Assembly (NCBI GenBank): GCA_003665825.1 | Contig: QPFY01000016.1 | Coordinates: 620,001 to 684,000 of the forward strand | Reading direction: 5' to 3' | DNA: 64,000 nucleotides | Origin: Microbotryum silenes-acaulis | Taxonomy: Eukaryota > Basidiomycota > Microbotryomycetes > Microbotryales > Microbotryaceae | Shown here: one piece after another, positions 58,130 to 64,000 of the stretch | How positions within the stretch are numbered: position 1 is the stretch's first letter | Layout of the letters: the number at the start of each line of letters is the position of its first letter | Notes under the pieces: model-generated | What the model saw: only the letters and a program-made list of their open reading frames with translations | Told to the model about the DNA's origin: nothing | Database searches by the model: none | Program-made: the position numbers and the translations under genes

Positions 58130-58290
58130 ACGCGTTACGTGTAAGATATGCGCCTCTGATGTGCATAAAATACAATCTGTCGTTCTTGACCGATAGGCTG
58201 AAAGCAGGTGTTGTACAATGTGTAGCCGGACAAGCAGGTCAAGGTCGTGGTGCTGTTGCAGGTCCCGGCGTTCGAATCGGTGCAAGGCAG
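58130..58290 (-). pseudogene. Possible cysteine-rich secreted protein fragment
   Basis: The minus strand reads CLPCTDSNAGTCNSTTTLTC, then LSGYTLYNTC, to a stop near 58136. Six cysteines in about 30 residues, with Ser/Thr between them, resemble EGF/furin-type repeats of secreted fungal proteins. Upstream, the frame is closed by two stops. Neighbouring sequence carries further Cys-rich pieces in other frames, so this looks like a decayed gene or a terminal exon of one I cannot assemble. Confidence 0.3.
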
Positions 58291-60079
58291 GCATTGTCAT
58301 CAAAGCACTGGATTCATAAACACGGCCACGGCAAGCAATCCCTGTGCACACATTGTTCAAACCCCATATAAAGGTCTGCGGGCTGTTCAACGTGCCCACT
58401 CTCAGAATATATCCCCACTCGGCACAACTACCATGGAAATTGGGCAACTTCGCGATGCGCTCTGATGCGCTGCCGCGCCATGTTCAGGGGTTGCTGCTCC
58501 GAATGTACTCGTGGGTTTCAACCTCGTCTGTGCGCTGCACCGGCCCAACGGCTCGGGGCCGGCTTGAGAATATTGCTCGGGATTGCTGAGATCAAAAGAA
58601 CTCTAACGGAAATATGAACAAGAACTGTGCCCCCCCTCGACCGGCCCTCAGACCATTGAAAGTCCGAGAGCATGACAAAGAGCCGTCGACGCGTCAACCC
58701 AGAAGAGCGGCAATCCAACGTCCCAAAGGATGCGGAACCCCTTGGCGGGTGTGCCAGCGGAGGCATTGGAAAGGAAAAGGAACCATCCCGCGCGTGTTGT
58801 TGGACTTCTGGGAGTCGACGGCACCTTGTAAATCTCGATCAAGGAGGCGCTTCCATCCGCCTCAGTGATCGTCGTCGCAGTGATGACAAGGGTGCGGCAA
58901 ATCTTCTTCACTCCGCCGGGGCGCCGTTGACCCCATTGTCGTTGCAGCAGCCGCGAATGAACGCCTGGAAAGCGGGGTTGATGAAACCTATGTCGGCCGG
59001 GCCCTGGGTCAAAAACGCTGTTCGCCGTCGAGAGGGTCGCGACGAATTGGCCCAGAGCCAAGGCGGTCGCGAGTGCCGACAAGTGAAGAGGGACTATCTC
59101 GAGCACTTGGTGTTTAAAGCTGTCGACGTTGGGGAGGGTGACAGGGGGAGGGGGAGGGGGAGGAGAAAGGGGGTCCGACAGAAACATCTTATCTCTACGC
59201 ACATATGCCACACCGAACCGCGCCGCGGTCGCAATCGTCAGCGAGGTGATCCGAGCAACCTCAACAGAGTTGTGCTCTTAGGCGTCCCTTTTCCTTGCGG
59301 CAACTCTTCGACTCGTCGAGTGGAGTCCCGACTCGCGATCCCATCACTGCCTTAGCGCTGTGAAAGCGCGGGCCGCCGTGCGACCCACCGCTACTCCGAT
59401 CCGCCGCTTGCATTCGTGCCTGCTCGAGCCGGATAACGCCGACGACAGGGCGGCCCCTTGGCGCCGGTAGCGACCTAGATGCTCATGCCCCTGTATCCTT
59501 AACCAGGTGGCCTATTTTTAGTTGTTTAAGTGCCCAGTGATCGACCTTGTCTCACGCTCAAGACGCAAGCGCCCCGGACTCAAGGGCCCCTGCATCTCGA
59601 GATCTCACTGCAGGGGTGGCGCTTTTTTGAGCCCACCCGTGTTTCCTGAGCCCAGCGCTATCGGCGAACGGCGTAGCCGATAACGCGAGCTGAAACTTTA
59701 TACTGCGCGTCCGGGCGCCGTTCCGAGCTGCAGCCGGTGCGCGCGCTGCGGCAACGTTTGACTCGACGAGACATTTAAAGGATTTCGACCTGGGGTGCAT
59801 TCTATGCAACGTTTGATCGATCAGACTTCAGGGTCCCGCGTCTCCCCCGTTCGAGCACCACACGGCCGGCGGCGGCGGCGAAAAGTCGTTTGATGCGCCG
59901 TGCGCCGGTTGTTACGGCATGCGAGCGGTACCGACCACGGTTGTCCACTTTCGTTGAATTTTGGCTTATGGTCTCAAAGTAACGTGCACTCGCAAGGGCA
60001 ATGTTCACTAGTACGACAGCGCAATTTTCACACAATAAAAAACAGATAAGAAACAGAGCAACCCCCAATCAATCGTCGC
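58291..60079. other. Gene-poor region
   Basis: No gene can be assigned with confidence. A minus-strand piece near 58.9-59.2 kb reads FLTQGPADIGFINPAFQAFI and RGCCNDNGVNGAPAE before a stop, and a hydrophobic stretch lies upstream in another frame. A small secreted protein with introns is possible but not shown. The rest, including the GC-rich part at 59.4-59.9 kb, holds nothing recognised. Confidence 0.35.
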
Positions 60080-62272
60080 CTACCTCGTCGCCCGTTCAAC
60101 CTTCTCCTTCAAAGCTGCCTCGTCCCAAAACTCGCGCGTGTCGGCCTCCTCTTCCTCCCCAATATCGAACACGGACCTATCCTCACCCATATTCGTCATC
60201 GTCGCACTACTACCCCCACTCCTCAACTCGACCTCATCTTCGTCGGACCTCCTGTTCGAAATGGACATGGGGACCGATTCGTAAGGTGCTCTCGTCCGTT
60301 CTTGACGATCGTTCGAACCTGCACCTGCTCGAGTTGCGGAGCTTTCCCAAAACCTTTCGCTAGCTTTAGGGAGGGGGATCATCCCACCCATGATCCAACG
60401 TCTATCTTCTCTCGCTCCGGCACCTTCCTCCTCATCAACCCTTTCCGTGATGCCCGTTTCACGCGCCTCGAGCTCCAACATGAGTCGTTCGTAGGTCTCG
60501 ACGAGGATGACGGCGACGAGGTAGATGACGAACGCGGTCGCGAACATGATATTGGCGTAGGTGATGTGGTCCATCCCGATGTCGCGGCCGACCCACGCCA
60601 TTTGTTCTTCGGTCGAGGAGAGGAAAGTGAGTCCACTCAGAACGAGAAGGTAAGGCGTCATGTGTTGGAATGCCCGAGCTGAAACGGAGGGGGAGAGCAC
60701 GGGCGTTGGTTGATCCGAAAGGAGGAAGCAGACTTCGATGACGCGCGCGAATCCAGCGGCCATCAAAGCGAATCCGAAGAACTTGTGGACGGCGGTCGAG
60801 AACTCGATGGCTTGTGCGTGGCCCGACATGGCATAGCCTGTCATGGAAATGAGCAGACCGGGGACGATGTTGCGACGGCCACCTCGACTGAGCCACACGC
60901 CGAGCGCTCCACCGGCCCACCAGAGAACGCCCAAACTGACATGGTTCATGTCTGCGAGACAAAATCGAGGAGGATCAGCGTGTTATCCGACGACAATGAC
61001 TCGTGGTTCACTCCCACTCACCTTTGTGCGACCACCCACCGTTGCCCCCCAAAAAGTTGTGTTCCGTGAACGTGTTGACGATGCCAAGAACCTAGAAGAG
61101 TTTGGAAAAGTGGGATCAGGACCACAGAGAATATCCCAGAACAGATTGATCAGAAGTCGATGCGACTCACCAGCAAAACCCACGAGTCGATCATCTCTTG
61201 AGCGCACCCGCGTCGCTCGAGCCAGCGTGCTCCGAGCCGGAACAAGATCAGCAGGATGATGCCATACCCTGCAAGGACGCGGGATACGTATATCTGCATT
61301 AGCTTCCGATTTCGAGACGCTGTCGGAGAATGAAGCACCACGCACCGATGAAACCACTGCCCATGGCGAAATGCGCAACACATTGTAACGTGTGCTCGCC
61401 AAAGCAGAATCCAAGCGTGGCGATGCCGCCAAAGATCATTTGCACCCACCCGACGACGGGGAAGGATTTGCCGACGACGCTGTGGAAGACGACGACGCCG
61501 CGACGAAATTTGTTTTGTTGCCACACGTGGGTTTTGAGGAACGTGCCGAGGAGAAATTGCAGGATGAGGTAGTACTTGAGGTAGTGGGCCAGTTTGGAGT
61601 GCGCGGTGGTGTGGAATTCTCGGCCTCCGTGGTGGTGCGCGAGAAAGTTGCCTCCGAAGAGGGAAACGATCGAGGTCAGGACTTGAAGCGGTGCGTGAAA
61701 TTTGGACTTGGTCAAACCGAGGACCATGCCTGCACGATTGGGGGATGCGGTGGGGGATGCGGTAGGTACAACAGGTTGTCAGGGGGATGCCTCGAAGGAG
61801 CGGGTCTATATTTGGCCCGAACACTAGTTCGGCCTGGGGAGGTTCAAACGTACCGAGGGGAAAGAGAAAGCCCCAGCAGACGGCCTGAATGCCAATGTGC
61901 CACCTCATCATGGAATCGAGTGGCTGTGGCACGTGAACAGACATGGGTCAGCGCGCCAATCACAGTGACAGATTCAGGGGGCGCGTCGGCTGAGCGAACT
62001 CGAGCTCGAGGAAGTGACGCCCAGGCCACGGTGAACCGGACTAGACGTACCTCTTCGTTCATAAAGTTCTGCTCGTACGGCCCATAGTCCTCGTCATGGT
62101 GCTCATGTCGCTTGACCGATCGCAGGAATAACTCAACGACCGAGGTCGAGTCCGGGGTCGAGGCTGATTCAGACGCCGAGCACGCCGCCGAAACGACGGT
62201 CAGGAGGAAGTGCATCACACAGAGCAGCATACCCAGTCTCCGGATGAATTGCCATCGTGTGCTGGTGGACAT
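60080..62272 (-). CDS. Ytp1-family multispan membrane protein
   Basis: Minus-strand exons are 62272-62051, 61923-61854, 61729-61346, 61268-61171, 61091-61022 and 60951-60080 (571 aa). The start MSTSTRWQFIRRLGMLLCVM leads into a signal peptide. A DUF2427-like N-terminal part contains PLDSMMRWHIGIQAVCWGFL and PLGMVLGLTKSKFHAPLQVL. The Ytp1-like part contains NFLAHHHGGREFHTTAHSKL, FHSVVGKSFPVVGWVQMIFG, GYGIILLILFRLGARWL, NTFTEHNFLGGNGGWSHKDM and NHVSLGVLWWAGGALGVWLS. Conserved histidines in membrane segments suggest metal or haem binding, as in cytochrome b561-like folds, but the function of Ytp1 is not established. The tail is acidic and cytosolic in type. The inner ATG was chosen because it gives the signal peptide; ATGs upstream at 62428 and about 62347 are alternatives. 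Confidence 0.87.
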
Positions 62273-62575
62273 GGACGCGGGTAGCTTTCGTCGAGAGAGC
62301 ACGTTGACGAACCGGAGGGAAGGGCGCAAAAGTGAAACAACCAGCATGGTCGATCGGTCCGGCTCGGTCCCCACGCGTTCGCTCCGGCTTGCTCCCACGC
62401 GGATCGCGCTCCGCCACAGTTCCACCATTAGCCGCCACTACGGTAATAGACTACGGTGCGATTAGAAGTGCACTTGAAATGACTAATTAAAGCGCCTGTC
62501 TCCCGCTCGGACCCACCACCGTCCTCAGCTCCTGCTTCTTAAAAAGCTTCTTGACCGACCCCATTTGCCACTATC
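62273..62575. promoter_or_regulatory. Divergent promoter YTP1-like / DUF1748 gene
   Basis: This 303-bp spacer lies between the chosen start codons of the Ytp1-like gene (minus) and the DUF1748 gene (plus). Both promoters must lie here unless the longer Ytp1 start is used. No other feature was seen. Confidence 0.5.
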
Positions 62576-62964
62576 ATGTTTGGATTCGGTCGAGTAAGTC
62601 AACACACACATTACATCACTCGTCCAATCTCTGACCCTCGAACTTTCCACTGGTCGACCTCAGTTGATGCACCTCACGTTCGACGTGCTCCTCGTCTCGG
62701 CCTGCTTGGCCGGTATCAAGCGTTCAACGGGTCTCTCCCCCGCTTTAACGAGGATAGGCTCCAAGGATCTCAGGCAGCTGTTCGTCGTAAGTACTCCGTG
62801 CGAAGTTCCTCTCTCTCTCGCACGTGGCGCAGTTCTGAACCGTCTATTCGAGAAACTGACTAGGCTCAGGCTGATGACGCGGGTCACTCCTGACGCAGAC
62901 CTACCTCGAATTGGGAGAATGGGTCATGGATCTCAGCATGTGGGTTGACCAGATGCCTCTTTGA
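62576..62964 (+). CDS. DUF1748 family microprotein (mitochondrial, Mco6-like)
   Basis: Exons are 62576-62593, 62664-62786 and 62899-62964 (68 aa). The first exon is six codons (MFGFGR). The sequence RLMHLTFDVLLVSACLAGIK, then RSTGLSPALTRIGSKDLRQL and YLELGEWVMDLSM, matches the DUF1748 pattern of a short N-terminal hydrophobic helix followed by an R-S-T-G-L motif. Yeast members such as Mco6 are tiny mitochondrial proteins of unknown function. Small size is normal for the family. Splice signals are consensus (GTAAGT twice). The C-terminus after DLSM is less certain, since homologues continue with a short hydrophobic tail and a further intron could exist. Confidence 0.82.
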
Positions 62965-63323
62965 TCCCAGCCAAGAAAGGCACCGGCTTAATCGGCGGAA
63001 CTTTCTCGATCCACAGTGTTGCGATGGGAAGATCGAGCGCTTTCGAGAGGAGGCGATAGTGGTCGCCGATCGGTGGCTTGGCCACGAGCAGCTGAGGAGG
63101 GAGGGGCTGAGGATGACAGGTGGGGAAGGTGGGAGACGAACGATGTATTTGTACTGTTGTACTCACGGCCGGCGCCTTCTTGCAATTTCACGACTTCACT
63201 GCTCTTCGTAAACATCATGCCGAGGGGCTGAGCAAGACTGCCATATTTGAACTGGCGAAAAGATATGATTACACAGGGCGCGTGCATGCAACACAAGTCC
63301 TCGATCAAGATCCCGGTCATCCT
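62965..63323. other. Convergent 3' spacer DUF1748 / SURF6
   Basis: This 359-bp spacer lies between the stop codons of the DUF1748 gene (plus) and the SURF6-like gene (minus). A minus-strand frame with QFKYGSLAQPLGMMFTKSS occurs here but could not be joined to a sensible gene. Confidence 0.4.
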
Positions 63324-64000
63324 CTACTTCTTCTTCCCCTTCCCCTCAAACCCAGGCCTCCCTCCCCCCGTCTTGTTCCTCCCCGCATGGCTCTTGGACT
63401 TGGTCTTCCTCGTCGGGGCCGTCCCACTCTTACTCTTGATACCCATTTTCTTATCCTTCCTCTGCTTCTCCCTAGCCGCAAGGTTCATGTTCCTTTTGGC
63501 GACCTTGGCCGCGATTCCATCCTTGACCGTCTCCTTCCTCTCCGCCCAAGCTTTCGCCGATTTTCCCTTTTGCCTTTCCTGCCTCTTGGCCATCTTCTTC
63601 AGCCTCTTTTCATCATCTCGGATCTTCTCACCCTCCGCCCGGAGACCAGCCTTCTCCCATGTCTCCTTCTCCTGCACTTTCTCCCTCTGTTCCTCCGTCA
63701 AAGTCGCCAGTTTCTCTTTACGTTTCTCGAGGATGGCCAAAGCGGTATTCGCGTCCTTGGGGAGGTCATGGCGGTTCTTCTTGCTCGAACTGAGCTTGTG
63801 CACTTTGGAAGAGGTCGAACCGGCCATCGTCGTCGCTTGCGCTACGGCGAGTTGCGAGTTGGTGAAGTCGAGATTGGAGAAGGTGAAGGCGTCCGCGGGC
63901 GGTCGTTCGACGGCAGAGGAAGTCGAAGCGACCAAAGCCTGAGACGAGGTCTGGGAAAGAGGGTAGGCGGAACTCCTCGTCAGCATCAGAAGCGCACCAA
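63324..64000 (-). CDS. SURF6/Rrp14 ribosome biogenesis protein, 3' part
   Basis: The frame runs from the stop at 63324 to the window edge, and the 5' end lies outside. SURF6/Rrp14 proteins act in the nucleolus in 40S and 60S subunit maturation. The conserved C-terminal domain is clear: ALAILEKRKEKLATLTEEQR, ETWEKAGLRAEGEKIRDDEK, RLKKMAKRQERQKGKSAKAW and ERKETVKDGIAAKVAKRNMN. It ends in a basic Gly-rich tail with AGRNKTGGGRPGFEGKGKKK. An ATG at 63986 exists, but the frame is open to the edge and SURF6 proteins are normally longer, so this is treated as an internal position. The last exon appears unspliced. Confidence 0.9.
   Translation of the reverse strand, partial: GALLMLTRSSAYPLSQTSSQALVASTSSAVERPPADAFTFSNLDFTNSQLAVAQATTMAGSTSSKVHKLSSSKKNRHDLPKDANTALAILEKRKEKLATLTEEQREKVQEKETWEKAGLRAEGEKIRDDEKRLKKMAKRQERQKGKSAKAWAERKETVKDGIAAKVAKRNMNLAAREKQRKDKKMGIKSKSGTAPTRKTKSKSHAGRNKTGGGRPGFEGKGKKK

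Noticed and set aside
59480..59525. tRNA-like A-box on the minus strand (near GGCCACCTGGTTAAGG)
   Set aside because: No matching B box, anticodon arm or acceptor stem is found.
62933..63320. Minus-strand frames with QFKYGSLAQPLGMMFTKSS and HYRLLSKALDLPIATLWIEK as a gene
   Set aside because: The two pieces look protein-like but could not be joined in frame by GT-AG splicing, no start was found, and they overlap the 3' ends of the DUF1748 and SURF6 genes.

Overview
The window is nuclear DNA from an intron-rich fungus, most likely a basidiomycete yeast or smut of the Pucciniomycotina/Microbotryomycetes type. The evidence is many short GT-AG introns (mostly 65-125 nt) cutting nearly every gene, GC-rich coding sequence, Ser/Pro/Thr-rich low-complexity tails, a CAP10-type GT90 glycosyltransferase, and a fungal set of nuclear genes (Spt8, Stu1/CLASP, Swd1, Arg8 and others). 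No database was searched. All identities come from reading motifs, and all exon borders come from splice signals plus frame continuity.

Left part (0.2-28.9 kb) is ordinary host sequence: SPT8 (-), RPS21 (+), TOM40 (-), a GT90 glycosyltransferase (-), ARG8 (-), STU1/CLASP (+), a prolyl oligopeptidase (-), a triose-phosphate-transporter-family protein (-) and a PCL-type cyclin (+). Two non-coding inverted-repeat elements sit in promoter or intergenic DNA here. One is a ~144-bp MITE in the ARG8/STU1 divergent promoter. The other is a 189-bp element with perfect 89-bp arms at 21.3 kb.

Middle part (29.7-41.6 kb) is a transposon nest holding four classes of mobile element: a pogo/Fot1-like DNA transposon whose 680-codon transposase is broken only by one in-frame TAG; a decayed Helitron helicase; a DIRS/Ngaro-type retrotransposon (gag-like, RT-RNase H, tyrosine recombinase) with frameshifts and a deletion; and a fragment of a MULE-type transposase.

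Right part (42.2-64.0 kb) returns to host genes: an alpha-glucoside/hexose-type MFS permease (+), the copper chaperone ATX1 (-), the COMPASS subunit SWD1/RbBP5 (-), the urea/H+ symporter DUR3 (-), a hypothetical gene (-), about 7 kb of gene-poor DNA with repeats (53.0-60.1 kb), a Ytp1-family membrane protein (-), a DUF1748 microprotein (+) and the 3' part of a SURF6/Rrp14 ribosome-biogenesis gene (-) cut by the window edge.

The host genes are functionally unrelated housekeeping genes (chromatin, translation, mitochondrial import, arginine synthesis, microtubules, peptide turnover, nutrient uptake), as expected for a fungal chromosome arm. The most notable biology is the DIRS/Ngaro-type element, the perfect hairpin element, and a short array of an 8-bp palindromic half-site (GTCCGCAC) at 53.4-53.7 kb.
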